Positions 16,486 to 25,872 of a DNA stretch of 64,000 bases are shown here, in pieces; positions within the stretch are counted from its first letter, which is position 1, and the number at the start of each line of letters is the position of its first letter. The translations under genes were made by a program, and so were the position numbers. The stretch comes from Flavobacterium sp. DG2-3 (GTDB lineage: Bacteria; Bacteroidota; Bacteroidia; Flavobacteriales; Flavobacteriaceae): the NCBI RefSeq assembly GCF_030730925.1, contig NZ_JAVAMB010000001.1:620001-684000 (forward strand), given 5' to 3'. The notes beneath the pieces are model-generated. The model did no database searches and had not been told where the DNA came from. It saw only the letters and a list, made by a program, of their open reading frames with translations.

Positions 16486-17250
16486 TTAGTTATTCAATTT
16501 AATAAATCCACCATCAATTGGGTAGTCAGAACCAGTGATGAAAGAAGATTCGTCACTACAAAGGAATAATGCTAAAGTTGCGATTTCGTCTGGTTTACCC
16601 ATTCTTCCGATTGGCTGTGACTGAGATAATTTTTCGAAAATTTCTTCTTCTTTTCCTGGATAATTTTTAGCGATAAATCCGTCTACGAAAGGCGTGTGAA
16701 CGCGCGCAGGAGAAATCGAATTACATCTGATTTTATCGTTCAAATAATCTTTAGCCACAGATAAAGTCATGGCCATAACTGCACCTTTTGCAGTAGAATA
16801 AGCAAAACGATCTGGAATTCCAACCCAGCAAGCGATTGAAGCTAAGTTCAAAATTACTCCACCTCCAGAAGCTCTCAATGCAGGAATCGAAGCGTGAAGA
16901 CAGTTGTAAACACCTTTCACGTTTACGTTCATAATTCTGTCAAAATCAGATTCGGAAGTAGTGTCCACTTTTCCAACGTGAGCAATTCCGGCGTTGTTTA
17001 CCAAAATATTGATGTTTCCGATTTTCTCGAAAGTTGCTTTTACTTGTTCGTGGTTTGAAACATCGCAAGCGTGAGCAAAAACATTTCCGCCAGCCGATTT
17101 TATTTCTTCAACCGTTTCTTTTGCAGATTCTTCAGTCAATTCTAAAACGTGAACCTCTGCTCCTTGTTTAGCAAAAAGAACCGAAATCGCTCTTCCGATT
17201 CCGCTTCCTCCACCTGTGATAATGGCTTTTTTATTTTGTAATGAAAACAT
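16486..17250 (-). CDS. SDR dehydrogenase, probably of a deoxy sugar acid
   Basis: 254 aa from the ATG at 17250 (MFSLQNKKAIITGG); an in-frame upstream Met at 17304 would add 18 residues that do not fit the family. NAD motif TGGGSGIGRAI, NNAG, catalytic YSTAK (AYSTAKGAVMAM). Placed between the UxaA-type dehydratase and the FAH hydrolase, it most likely oxidises 2-keto-3-deoxy-L-fuconate to the diketo acid. Substrate is inferred from neighbours only. Confidence 0.85.
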   Translation of the reverse strand: MFSLQNKKAIITGGGSGIGRAISVLFAKQGAEVHVLELTEESAKETVEEIKSAGGNVFAHACDVSNHEQVKATFEKIGNINILVNNAGIAHVGKVDTTSESDFDRIMNVNVKGVYNCLHASIPALRASGGGVILNLASIACWVGIPDRFAYSTAKGAVMAMTLSVAKDYLNDKIRCNSISPARVHTPFVDGFIAKNYPGKEEEIFEKLSQSQPIGRMGKPDEIATLALFLCSDESSFITGSDYPIDGGFIKLNN

Positions 17251-17299
17251 ATTATATGTGTTTAATAATTTATTTTTTAATCTGTCGAGTGCAATTTTT

Positions 17300-17431
17300 A
17301 ACACATAGAAACATAGCTTTTTTGAGTTTAAAAAGGCGTTTCACTTTATTAAAATTCACATAGTCTATGTGTGTAAACTAGTTTACTTTAATTGCCTTTT
17401 GTAGATAAGAAAATCTATGTCTCTATGTGTT
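17300..17431. repeat. AACACATAGAAACATAG-type inverted repeat, copy 1
   Basis: Starts with AACACATAGAAACATAG and ends with a converging TCTATGTGTT; a CACATAGTCTATGTG palindrome lies in the middle. Other copies: 21268-21402, 25873-25970 (truncated), 28442-28575, 41432-41565 and a half copy at 41633-41704. Confidence 0.85.
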
Positions 17432-17462
17432 GAAATTTATGCTTTTTTAATTGAAATTTAGC

Positions 17463-19118
17463 TTATAAAGATACGCCTCGTTTCCAAGGAATAAAATCGT
17501 CCTGATTTAATTGAACCGCTTTCGGAATAATTTCGCCACTTGCCGCTTTGATGCAATATTCTAAAATTTCCTCGCCCATTTCTTCAATAGATTTTTCTCC
17601 GCTGATGATTGGTCCACAGTCAATATCAATAATGTCTTTCATTCTTGTCGCTAAAACAGAATTTGTCGCAACCTTAATTACAGGACAAACTGGATTTCCT
17701 GTCGGCGTTCCTAAACCTGTTGTAAACAAAATAAGTGTTGCTCCAGAAGCTGCTTTTCCTGTTGTTGCTTCGACATCATTTCCTGGTGTACAAACCAAAC
17801 TTAAACCAGGTTTTGTAACCAATTCGGTATAATCTAAAACGTCAATTACGGGAGAAGTTCCGCCTTTTTTTGCTGCTCCAGCACTTTTGATCGCGTCTGT
17901 AATTAAGCCGTCTTTGATATTTCCCGGCGAAGGATTCATGTGGAAACCGGAACCTACTTTATGTGCCAGTTCATCATAAGATTCCATTAAATCAATAAAC
18001 TTTCTCGCTTTGTCTTCGGTAACGCAACGGTCAATTAAATTTTGCTCAGCTCCGCATAATTCCGGAAATTCTGCCAAAAGAATTTTTCCACCTAAAGCGA
18101 CAACTAAATCAGAAGTATAACCCACAGCAGGATTTGCTGAGACACCGCTGAAACCGTCACTTCCGCCACATTTTACACCAATGCATAAATCGCTTAATGG
18201 CGCATCGGTTCTTTCGTATTTATTGATTTCGATTAAACCTTCAAAAGTTTTTTTAATGGCATTGGTAATCAAAACTTCTTCGCTTTGGGTTTGCTGCTGT
18301 TCAAAAATAAACAACGGTTTATCAAACTCTGGATTTTGTCTTTTTACATCATTCACAAAATCCTGAACTTGTAAATGCTGGCATCCTAAACTCAAAAGTG
18401 TGATTCCGCCCACGTTTGGATGATTCGCATAAGAAGCCAATAAAGCGCTCAAAGTAGAAGCGTCCTGACGCGTTCCGCCGCAACCACCTTGGTGATTTAA
18501 GAATTTGATTCCGTCGACATTTTCAAAAACACGTTTGTTTTTTGGTGTCGGATTCAATTCGATATTGATGTCGTTGATGTCATTTCCATTCAAATAACCT
18601 TCCAACAATTCGTGCGTATATTGGTTGTATTTGTCCGTTACAGCATAACCCAATTGTTTGTGTAATGCCTCTTTGATTACATCAAGATTTCGGTTTTCAC
18701 AAAAAACAGTCGGAATAAAAAGCCAGTAATTAGCCGTTCCAACACGTCCGTCTTTTCTTTTATATCCTTTAAAAGTTCGGTTTTCAAATTTAGAAACATC
18801 TGGTGCGGTCCATTCGTAAGAAGCATTTCTGTACGCGTAAGGATCTGCCGCATGTTTTAGGTTTTCGGTTGTCATTAAACTTCCCTGCGGTACATCAAAC
18901 TGTACTTTTCCAACCAAAACGCCATACATATTTACCTCTTCTCCCTGCTTCATATCCTGCATGTAGAATTTATGTTTGGCTTTGATGAGGTCTCTTAAAA
19001 CGTAAGATTCATTTTCAAAATGAATGGTTTCTCCCTTTTGAAGATCGGTCAGGGCAACCAAAACATTATCATCTGGATGTAGTTTTACAACCAGTTTTTT
19101 TGTGTTATTCTCAGACAT
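17463..19118 (-). CDS. UxaA-family sugar acid dehydratase (altronate dehydratase-like)
   Basis: 551 aa. An N-terminal SAF-like domain (~1-100, KLHPDDNVLVALTDLQKGE) is followed by the large catalytic domain with CVGVKCGGSD-type motif (IGVKCGGSDGFSGVSANPA) and GGTRQDAS and CTPGND segments. The family dehydrates hexonates such as D-altronate using iron. Here no uronate genes are nearby, and the surrounding mutarotase, SDRs and FAH hydrolase suggest L-fuconate as substrate. It is the first gene of the operon, divergent from the AraC regulator. Confidence 0.88.
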   Translation of the reverse strand: MSENNTKKLVVKLHPDDNVLVALTDLQKGETIHFENESYVLRDLIKAKHKFYMQDMKQGEEVNMYGVLVGKVQFDVPQGSLMTTENLKHAADPYAYRNASYEWTAPDVSKFENRTFKGYKRKDGRVGTANYWLFIPTVFCENRNLDVIKEALHKQLGYAVTDKYNQYTHELLEGYLNGNDINDINIELNPTPKNKRVFENVDGIKFLNHQGGCGGTRQDASTLSALLASYANHPNVGGITLLSLGCQHLQVQDFVNDVKRQNPEFDKPLFIFEQQQTQSEEVLITNAIKKTFEGLIEINKYERTDAPLSDLCIGVKCGGSDGFSGVSANPAVGYTSDLVVALGGKILLAEFPELCGAEQNLIDRCVTEDKARKFIDLMESYDELAHKVGSGFHMNPSPGNIKDGLITDAIKSAGAAKKGGTSPVIDVLDYTELVTKPGLSLVCTPGNDVEATTGKAASGATLILFTTGLGTPTGNPVCPVIKVATNSVLATRMKDIIDIDCGPIISGEKSIEEMGEEILEYCIKAASGEIIPKAVQLNQDDFIPWKRGVSL

Positions 19119-19277
19119 TGCTTGTTGTTTTTTTCTTTTTTTGATGCCATTTCTCGTGATTTTAAATCAATTCAAAAGCCTGATTTTCTTTAAAAAAATG
19201 AGAGATAAGCGAAAAATAAAAGTAGTTTTTTTAAGTATTGGTTATTAGCCTAATATTATCCTTGTGTAATCTTTTAT

Positions 19278-19285
19278 TATCTTTG
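19278..19285 (+). promoter_or_regulatory. Predicted -7 box of the AraC-family gene (leaderless)
   Basis: TATCTTTG fits TAnnTTTG and ends 4 nt before the ATG at 19290, so the mRNA would start at its first codon. The -33 element is unclear. Confidence 0.5.
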
Positions 19286-19289
19286 CAAT

Positions 19290-20156
19290 ATGAAATTAGA
19301 GCAAACCAAAATAACGTCGTATCTCAACTCGAAAGTTTCGGTTTTGAATCGGATTGAACCCTTTTTTCAATCGCCTTTTCATTCGCATCCAGAATTGGAA
19401 TTAGTGTATGTAAAAGAGAGTTTTGGAAAGCGAATTATCGGGAATTCTGTTATGCCGTTTGAGCCAGGAGATATGGTTTTTCTAGGTTCTGATATTCCAC
19501 ATGTCTGGCTGAATGACGAGAAATATTATCAGGGAATTGAAGAATTGAAAGCCAATTCGATTGTGGTGTATTTCAACAAAGACATTTTCGGATCTGCTTT
19601 TTATGAATTACAGGAAACTCAAAAAATAAATGAGCTTTTTGTGCAAGCAGGAAAAGGAATCTCAATTATTGGAAAAACGAATAAACAGATTGCCAAAAAA
19701 CTAGAAAAATTAGTCGCTAAAAAAGACTTCGAAGTTATTGTCGGACTTTTCGAAATTCTATCGATTCTTTCAGATAGTCCAGATAAGATTTACATTAACG
19801 ACGAAATTTATTCTTTAATGCAAAAGGATTCTAAAACGGATCGTATTTCGGAGGTTTTTCAATACGTTAATAAAAATTACAAAAAGAATATTTCCTTAGA
19901 AGAAATTGCCGCTGTCGCGAATATGACACCGACGTCTTTCTGCAGAATGTTTAAACTCAAAACCAAGAAAAATTTCATGGATTATCTGCATGAAATTAGG
20001 ATTTCGAATGCTTGTAAATTGTTGTTGGAAACCGATAAAAGTATGTCTGAGATTGCGTATGCGTGCGGTTATAAAACGGCATCCAATTTTAATAAACTCT
20101 TTAAAAAGTGTAAAGGAATAACGCCTACGGAGTTTAAGAGTAATGCTTTGGTTTAA
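19290..20156 (+). CDS. AraC-family transcriptional regulator with cupin sensor
   Basis: 288 aa. The N-terminal ~150 residues form an AraC-type cupin (FHSHPELELVYV, PFEPGDMVFLGSDIPHVW). The C-terminal ~100 residues carry two helix-turn-helix units (ISLEEIAAVANMTPTSFCRMFK and MSEIAYACGYKTASNFNKLFKK). It is divergent from the UxaA-type gene and therefore probably activates the sugar-acid operon on both sides in response to the sugar. A -7 box at 19278-19285 suggests leaderless translation. Confidence 0.93.
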   Translation: MKLEQTKITSYLNSKVSVLNRIEPFFQSPFHSHPELELVYVKESFGKRIIGNSVMPFEPGDMVFLGSDIPHVWLNDEKYYQGIEELKANSIVVYFNKDIFGSAFYELQETQKINELFVQAGKGISIIGKTNKQIAKKLEKLVAKKDFEVIVGLFEILSILSDSPDKIYINDEIYSLMQKDSKTDRISEVFQYVNKNYKKNISLEEIAAVANMTPTSFCRMFKLKTKKNFMDYLHEIRISNACKLLLETDKSMSEIAYACGYKTASNFNKLFKKCKGITPTEFKSNALV

Positions 20157-20200
20157 TGCCACAGATTAAAGGATTAAAAAGGATTTTTAATTCTAGTTAT

Positions 20201-20430
20201 GTCACCCTGAGCGAAGTCGAAGGGCGCTCCAATTGGACGTGGGCTTCGACTCCGCTCAGCCTGACAAACTGGAATGCTAAAAAAAGTTGCCACGAATTCA
20301 CGAATTTTTTCAATCGCAATTCGTGAATTCGTGGCGAAAAATGATGAATTTCACGAATTAGATCATTAGGTAAATCTGCTCAATCTGCGTGAAAAAAAAT
20401 TCGTGAATTCGTGGCGAAAAAAATTTGTAA
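20201..20430. repeat. REP-like repeats downstream of the AraC gene
   Basis: A GTCACCCTGAGCGAAGTCGA inverted element (20201-20267) is followed by three GCCACGAATTCACGAATT or GAATTCGTGGCG arms (about 20289-20420). The convergent gap between the AraC gene and the SDR has no clear terminator other than these hairpins. Confidence 0.75.
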
Positions 20431-20436
20431 AAAAAA

Positions 20437-21216
20437 TTAAATAGATCGATCCAAATGCGTATAACCACCATCAACATAAATAATCTGTCCAGTAGTGTGG
20501 CTTGATTTTTCAGACAATAAGAAAACCACCATATTCGCGATTTCTTCGGCTGTTGTCATTCTATTTTCTAGCGGAATATTTTTAGTAATTGCGGCTAATT
20601 TTTCTTCTTTATTTTCAAAAGTATTGATCCAGGTTTCGTAAAGCGGCGTGTAACATTCAGCTACAATTACCGCGTTTACACGAATGCTGTATTTTAGTAA
20701 TTCAACCGCCCATTCTCTGGTTAAAGCATTTCTTCCTCCGTTTGATGCGGCATAAGCTGAGGTTCCGCCTTGTCCTGTTTCAGCAGTTTTAGAACCAATG
20801 TTTACGATTGCACCTTTTGATTCTTTCAAGTATGGAAGTGCGTGCTGCGCCATCAAATAATAATGAACCAAATTTTTGTGCAACGAAGCAGCGAAATCTT
20901 CGTAATTTCCGTTTTCTAGTCCAACGCCGTCATTAACTCCGGCATTGTTTATCAATCCGTCAATTCTTCCGAATTTGGCGATTACGGCTTCAACAGCTTT
21001 TTTGCAGTCTTCTGGTTTGGTTAAGTCGGCAGCAACTTGATGCGCTTCTTTTCCAATGGCTTTTAATTCTTCTACGGCTTTGATGTTGTCATTTTCGTTA
21101 CGTCCTACGATAAACGGAATGGCATTTTCTTCGGCAAGAACTTTAACGATTCCTAATCCGATTCCTTTTGCACCGCCCGTAACGATAATGATTTTTTGTG
21201 TTAATGATAACTGCAT
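20437..21216 (-). CDS. SDR dehydrogenase, candidate L-fucose dehydrogenase
   Basis: 259 aa. TGGAKGIGLGI cofactor site, NNAGVND, catalytic Ser in NIGSKTAE and YAASNGGRNAL, where the usual YxxxK lysine is Asn/Gly: Y-A-A-S-N instead of Y-x-x-x-K. This departure is also known to me from some sugar SDRs but should be checked. It resembles enzymes annotated as L-fucose dehydrogenase, the first oxidation in the route encoded by the neighbouring operon. It is isolated by repeat DNA on both sides. Confidence 0.8.
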   Translation of the reverse strand: MQLSLTQKIIIVTGGAKGIGLGIVKVLAEENAIPFIVGRNENDNIKAVEELKAIGKEAHQVAADLTKPEDCKKAVEAVIAKFGRIDGLINNAGVNDGVGLENGNYEDFAASLHKNLVHYYLMAQHALPYLKESKGAIVNIGSKTAETGQGGTSAYAASNGGRNALTREWAVELLKYSIRVNAVIVAECYTPLYETWINTFENKEEKLAAITKNIPLENRMTTAEEIANMVVFLLSEKSSHTTGQIIYVDGGYTHLDRSI

Positions 21217-21655
21217 GATTTTTATTTTAATTTAAATACTGTTTGTTTTCTGTTGTGCTATTTTTTTAACACATAGAGGCATAGCTCTACTTTGTGTAGA
21301 AAAGGCATTTCATTTGTTTCAATTCACATAGCTATGTGTGCAAATCTAGATTTGTTCTTTGCTCTTTTCAACGCATTTCAAAATCTATGATTCTATGTGT
21401 TTAATTTTTTTGCCACAGATTGTAAGGATTAAAATGATTTTACACTCTGTTTTGTCACCCTGAGCGGAGTCGAAGGGCGTTCCAATTAGACGTGGGCTTC
21501 GACTCCGCTCAGGGTGACAATTTAATTCATAAATAATCCTTTTAATCTTTTAATCTGTGGCAATATATCATTTAATAAACTCTTTTAAAAATTTACAGCT
21601 GTTGTTCATGACAAACAACAGCTGTAAAAATAGAGAGAATTAGAACTGATATTTA
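21217..21655. repeat. Repeat-filled spacer (two REP families)
   Basis: The 439-bp gap between the symporter and the SDR holds an AACACATAG-type element (21268-21402), then nested GCCACAGATT... arms flanking a GTCACCCTGAGCGGAGTCGA element (21410-21562). An additional hairpin ACAGCTGTTGTTCATGACAA/ACAACAGCTGT lies at 21596-21626, just after the symporter stop, and probably marks the end of its transcript. No gene seen. Confidence 0.75.
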
Positions 21656-23341
21656 TTACCAGAACTTAACATAAAGCGCGATAATGATCAGCATCGTGAT
21701 TACGATTAAGACCGTTGTCTGCGGTTTAACTTTGAACATTCCAGGCTCAGTCTCGAATGCTTTAGGGTTTACTTTTGGTCCAGCGAAACTGATTAGAATC
21801 ATCGCAATCATTGTAAATAAGAATGATAATCCCATACAGATGTGGAACGGAATTTCGAAAGCTCCTTTTCCGTTAGGGTAAGCTGTGTATAAAAGTGTGT
21901 CGTTTCCAAATAATGCAGGAGCGTATTCATTGAATAAAACCGATAATACAAATCCTAAAATTACACCCACGATAGCTGCTGCTCCTGTAGTTCTTTTCCA
22001 GAACATACCTAAGAAGAACATAGCAAAAACTCCAGGGCTAATGAATCCAGTATATTTTTGGATGTATGTAAATCCTCCAACACCACCGATTCCTAAGATG
22101 TCATTCCATGTAAATAATACAGCTAAAAGCATTGCAGCAAATACAGCAAGTCTACCAATGTTTACTTGTTGTTTTTCGCCAGCATCTTTTTGAATGTATT
22201 TTTTATGAATATCTAATGTATAGATTGTAGAAATACTGTTTACTTTTCCAGCCAAAGAAGCAACGATCGCAGCGGTTAAAGCCGCAACAGAAAGTCCTTT
22301 TAATCCTGTCGGAAGGAATGTTAGAATGGCAGAATAAGCTCCATCTTTTCCTCCAACCAATTGAGGCAATTGTCCGTTTGTGTAGAGAACGTAAGCAGCG
22401 ATTCCAGGAAGCATTACGATAAGCGGCATTAATAATTTTAATAAACCAGCAAATAAAATTCCTGTACGAGCTGTTTGCAAATCTGCTCCAAGTGCTCTTT
22501 GTGTAATGTATTGGTTACATCCCCAGTAGTTTAAGTTGATGATCCAGATACCAGCAGCGTAAGATAACAATCCTGGGAAAGTTAAATATTTATCGATTTC
22601 TAACTGAGAAGAAGTTGCAGTCGGTTTTGGAATAATCATTTTGAAATGCTCAGGCGCTTCTTTCATTAAAACTTTGAAACCAGCAATTGCATTTTCTCCA
22701 ACTCCAAAAGCACTTCCAACAGTTGTCAATGCGATATAAGAAGTTACTAAACCTCCGATAATTAAAACGGCAACCTGAATAACGTCTGTGTAAGCCACAA
22801 CTTTCATTCCTCCAAGAGAAATAAATAAAGCAAAAATGGCTAATCCTAACATGATTACGTGCAGATATTCTCCACCCGCAAGACCGTTAATGGCAACTGC
22901 TCCTAAATAAAGAATAGAAGTTAAGTTTACAAAAACGTATAAAAACAGCCAGAAAACAGCCATAATCAAAGCAGTAGATTCGTTGTAACGTGTTTTTAAG
23001 AATTGAGGCATTGTGTAGATCTTGTTTTTAAGATATACAGGAATAAACCATACCGCTACGATGATAAGAGCAACGGCAGCAAGCCATTCGTAAGCAGCAA
23101 CAGCGATTCCTAAAAAGAAACCTTCACCACTCATTCCGATGAATTGTTCTGCAGAGATATTAGAAGCAATAAGAGAAGCACCAATTGCCCACCAAGTTAA
23201 ATTTCCTTCAGCCAAAAAATAAGCCTTAGCATCTTGTTCGTCTTGTTTACGTTTGCGGTAAACCGTGTAACCGTAGACCGAAACTACGATAAAATAAATA
23301 ATAAAAACCGCATAATCTGCGACAGCAAGGTTTTGGTTCAT
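21656..23341 (-). CDS. SSS-family sodium:sugar symporter (candidate arabinose importer)
   Basis: 561 aa with about 14 hydrophobic segments, SLC5/SGLT-like. Typical segments are LTWWAIGASLIASNISAEQF near the N-terminus and the GGMKVVAYTDVIQ motif of SSS sugar carriers. It moves a sugar into the cytoplasm with Na+. It follows galM-galK-galT on the same strand, but 176 bp upstream of its ATG lies a 19-bp palindrome (23517-23535) identical in pattern to the AraR sites of the arabinan locus, so import of arabinose is more likely than galactose. A -7 box TACATTTG lies at 23480-23487. Confidence 0.88.
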   Translation of the reverse strand: MNQNLAVADYAVFIIYFIVVSVYGYTVYRKRKQDEQDAKAYFLAEGNLTWWAIGASLIASNISAEQFIGMSGEGFFLGIAVAAYEWLAAVALIIVAVWFIPVYLKNKIYTMPQFLKTRYNESTALIMAVFWLFLYVFVNLTSILYLGAVAINGLAGGEYLHVIMLGLAIFALFISLGGMKVVAYTDVIQVAVLIIGGLVTSYIALTTVGSAFGVGENAIAGFKVLMKEAPEHFKMIIPKPTATSSQLEIDKYLTFPGLLSYAAGIWIINLNYWGCNQYITQRALGADLQTARTGILFAGLLKLLMPLIVMLPGIAAYVLYTNGQLPQLVGGKDGAYSAILTFLPTGLKGLSVAALTAAIVASLAGKVNSISTIYTLDIHKKYIQKDAGEKQQVNIGRLAVFAAMLLAVLFTWNDILGIGGVGGFTYIQKYTGFISPGVFAMFFLGMFWKRTTGAAAIVGVILGFVLSVLFNEYAPALFGNDTLLYTAYPNGKGAFEIPFHICMGLSFLFTMIAMILISFAGPKVNPKAFETEPGMFKVKPQTTVLIVITMLIIIALYVKFW

Positions 23342-23479
23342 TGTTAGTAGTATTTTAAATAATTATTATAGGGTTGTTTGTTTATGTGGTTCTAAATTGT
23401 TTTTATGTTGTTAAATCTTGTTAAAAATGCAAGATGTGTTTTATTTCTGTTATTTTTTTGCGAAAATAAAAGCAGAAGC

Positions 23480-23487
23480 CAAATGTA
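23480..23487 (-). promoter_or_regulatory. Predicted -7 box of the SSS symporter gene
   Basis: TACATTTG on the minus strand. The transcript would start near 23475 with a leader of ~135 nt. The AraR-like palindrome lies just upstream. Confidence 0.5.
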
Positions 23488-23516
23488 AAATAAAAATTTA
23501 GAAATCGGTCATTAGT

Positions 23517-23535
23517 AAATGTGTTTTTTACATTT
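23517..23535. promoter_or_regulatory. Candidate AraR operator upstream of the SSS symporter
   Basis: AAATGT-N7-ACATTT, a perfect palindromic pair of 6-bp arms with 7-bp spacing. The same architecture recurs at 29342, 29637, 29703, 29802, 44963, 45052 and 49218. Confidence 0.65.
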
Positions 23536-23591
23536 ATAAATAACAAATTGTGTTAAATTTTTGATTTTCGACTAAATTCCAACACTTACTC

Positions 23592-24650
23592 TTACGCTTT
23601 TACCAGACTTTTGTAATGCACATCTGAAAGCTGTCTCAAGATTTCGGCACTTTTTTCTGGAGTAATGTCTCGTTGAGATTCGCCCATCATTTCGTATCCG
23701 ACCATAAATTTCTTTACAGTTGCCGATCTTAACAACGGTGGGTAGAAGTGCATGTGGAAATGCCATTCTGGATGAAGCAATCCATCTGTTGGCGATTGGT
23801 GAATTCCTGAAGAATATGGAAAAGAAGTATTAAATAAATTGTCGTACTTCGTGGTAAGCTGCTTTAAGATTTTCGCGAAAGCGGTACTTTCTTCAGCAGT
23901 AAAATCGGTGATTTTGTTTACGGCTCTTTTGCTTACAATCATAGTTTCGTAAGGCCAAATTGCCCAGAAAGGAACTAATGCTACAAAATGATCATTTTCG
24001 ATTACAATACGATCGCCCACTTTTAATTCGGCTTTTACATAATCTTCTAGAAGCGTTCTTTGGTTTTTATCGTAATACGATTTTAAGCTGTTGTGGGTTT
24101 TCTCCACCTGAGTTGGTAGCGAAGATTGCGCCCAGATCTGACCGTGCGGGTGTGGGTTGCTGCAACCCATCACGCTTCCTTTATTTTCAAAAATCTGAAC
24201 GTGGTTGATGAATTTAATGTTTCCTAAATCGGTATATTCTTTTTGCCAAGTTTTGATGATGTTCTCAATATCTGCAATTTCCATTTCTGGTAACGTAAGA
24301 TCGTGTCTTGGCGAAAAGCAGACAACTCGTGAAATTCCCTGCTCTGGTTTTGCTTTAAAAAAAGTATGTTTGATATCTTCTTCAAAAATAATTTCGTCCT
24401 GTTTCATAGCTGCAAAATCATTCTCAAAAACAAAACTGTTTTCGTAAGCGGGATTATGAGCTCCGTTGGCGCGAACATTTCCTGGACATAAATAACAGGT
24501 TGGATCATATTGCGGAAGTTCTTCTGTAGAAATAACTTCGTTTTGTCCCTGCCAAGGGCGTTTTGAACGGTGAGGAGAAACCAAGACCCATTCGTTAATT
24601 AGTGGGTTGAAGCGTCTGTGCGGATCTTCGTTAATGTCAAAATTTTTCAT
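23592..24650 (-). CDS. galT: Galactose-1-phosphate uridylyltransferase
   Basis: 352 aa. Active-site motif GCSNPHPHGQIWAQ (nucleophilic His) and zinc ligands in CYLCPGN are visible; the C-terminal HFHMHFYPPLLR also fits. It exchanges UMP between UDP-glucose and galactose-1-phosphate in the Leloir pathway. It begins 18 nt after galK, so the two genes form an operon. Confidence 0.96.
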   Translation of the reverse strand: MKNFDINEDPHRRFNPLINEWVLVSPHRSKRPWQGQNEVISTEELPQYDPTCYLCPGNVRANGAHNPAYENSFVFENDFAAMKQDEIIFEEDIKHTFFKAKPEQGISRVVCFSPRHDLTLPEMEIADIENIIKTWQKEYTDLGNIKFINHVQIFENKGSVMGCSNPHPHGQIWAQSSLPTQVEKTHNSLKSYYDKNQRTLLEDYVKAELKVGDRIVIENDHFVALVPFWAIWPYETMIVSKRAVNKITDFTAEESTAFAKILKQLTTKYDNLFNTSFPYSSGIHQSPTDGLLHPEWHFHMHFYPPLLRSATVKKFMVGYEMMGESQRDITPEKSAEILRQLSDVHYKSLVKA

Positions 24651-24668
24651 TGTAGTGTGTTGTGGTTT

Positions 24669-25829
24669 TTAAAGTAGCGTTGTTCCGTTTGAGATTTTTA
24701 CATCATAGAATTTTAATTCAATTCCAAATGTATCTAAATAAAGCTTAGAGAACTTACGTTTTACCTCATTTTCGTGTCCTTTTTTAACTAAATTGATGGT
24801 ACAGCCGCCAAAACCTCCGCCCATTAGTCTGGCACCAACGATGGCTTCATCTTCTTTTGCGGTATCAACCAACATGTCCAATTCTTCGCAGCTTACCTCG
24901 TATTCTTGAGATAAACCATAATGTGTTTCAAAAAGCAATTCGCCCAAAAGTTCGATATTACCGGCGTCCAAAGCTTTGCAAGCCTTGATAACACGATTGA
25001 TTTCTTTTACTACGAAATGAACTCTGCTGAAAACTTTTCCAGAAAATTTGTCTTTTAGACTTAAAACCTGTTCTTCGGTAGCGTCTCTAAAACTTTTTAC
25101 TTCTGGAAAATGGCTTTTTATAATTGATAAACCTTCTTCACATTCAATTCTTCTCGTATTATATTCTGATGTAAAAAGCGAATGTTTTACATTAGAATCA
25201 AATAAAATAAGTGAATAATCTTTGAAGTCGGCGTTGTGATATTCAAAATCTAAGGTATTGCAATCTAACTGAATAACTTTATTTTCAAGTCCGTGAACAC
25301 TAGAAAACTGATCCATAATACCGCAGTTGATTCCAACCCAGTGCTCTGCTTTCTGACCTAATAATGCGATATCTTTTTTCTCCAATTTTAAATCAAAAAG
25401 AGATTTGATTCCGAAAATCATTCCGCATTCTAAAGCTGCCGAAGAAGATAATCCAGAACCAACTGGAATATTACTGCTGAAAACACAGTTGAAACCTTCA
25501 AAAGAAAAGCCATTATCCTGCAATTGTTTGATAACGCCACGAATATAATTGGTCCAAACAACATCGCTCAATTTTACTTCCTGAGTTAGATCGATTTCAA
25601 ACTCTTCATTTAAATCAATCGCGATTATTTTTGAAGTTTTGGTATTGTTTTTAGAAAAAGCAAAACAGATTATTTTGTCAATTGCGGCAGGTAAAACATA
25701 GCCATCATTGTAGTCAATATGTTCTCCAATGATGTTGATTCTGCCTGGAGAAAGTACTGTTTTTTCTGGAGAAGCTCCGAAAGATTTCTCAAAAAAAGCA
25801 GTGGTATTCTGTATTAAAATATCATTCAT
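24669..25829 (-). CDS. galK: Galactokinase
   Basis: 386 aa from the ATG at 25829 (MNDILIQNTTAFF). An upstream in-frame Met at 25889 reads through a repeat and is not used. GHMP-kinase motifs: PGRINIIGEHIDYNDGYVLP (sugar site), PVGSGLSSSAALE (ATP site) and GARLMGGGFGGCTINLV. It phosphorylates galactose at C1. The 217-bp gap to galM upstream contains a truncated AACACATAG repeat and a GTCACCCTGAGC-type arm. Confidence 0.96.
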   Translation of the reverse strand: MNDILIQNTTAFFEKSFGASPEKTVLSPGRINIIGEHIDYNDGYVLPAAIDKIICFAFSKNNTKTSKIIAIDLNEEFEIDLTQEVKLSDVVWTNYIRGVIKQLQDNGFSFEGFNCVFSSNIPVGSGLSSSAALECGMIFGIKSLFDLKLEKKDIALLGQKAEHWVGINCGIMDQFSSVHGLENKVIQLDCNTLDFEYHNADFKDYSLILFDSNVKHSLFTSEYNTRRIECEEGLSIIKSHFPEVKSFRDATEEQVLSLKDKFSGKVFSRVHFVVKEINRVIKACKALDAGNIELLGELLFETHYGLSQEYEVSCEELDMLVDTAKEDEAIVGARLMGGGFGGCTINLVKKGHENEVKRKFSKLYLDTFGIELKFYDVKISNGTTLL

Positions 25830-25872
25830 TATATAGTTAGTGTATTGTGGTTTTAATCTTTTGAGCAAATTT

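Noticed and set aside
23401..23500. Further AraR half-sites such as AAATGTAAAATAAAAATTT
   Set aside because: Only one arm fits; AT-rich intergenic DNA produces such halves easily.
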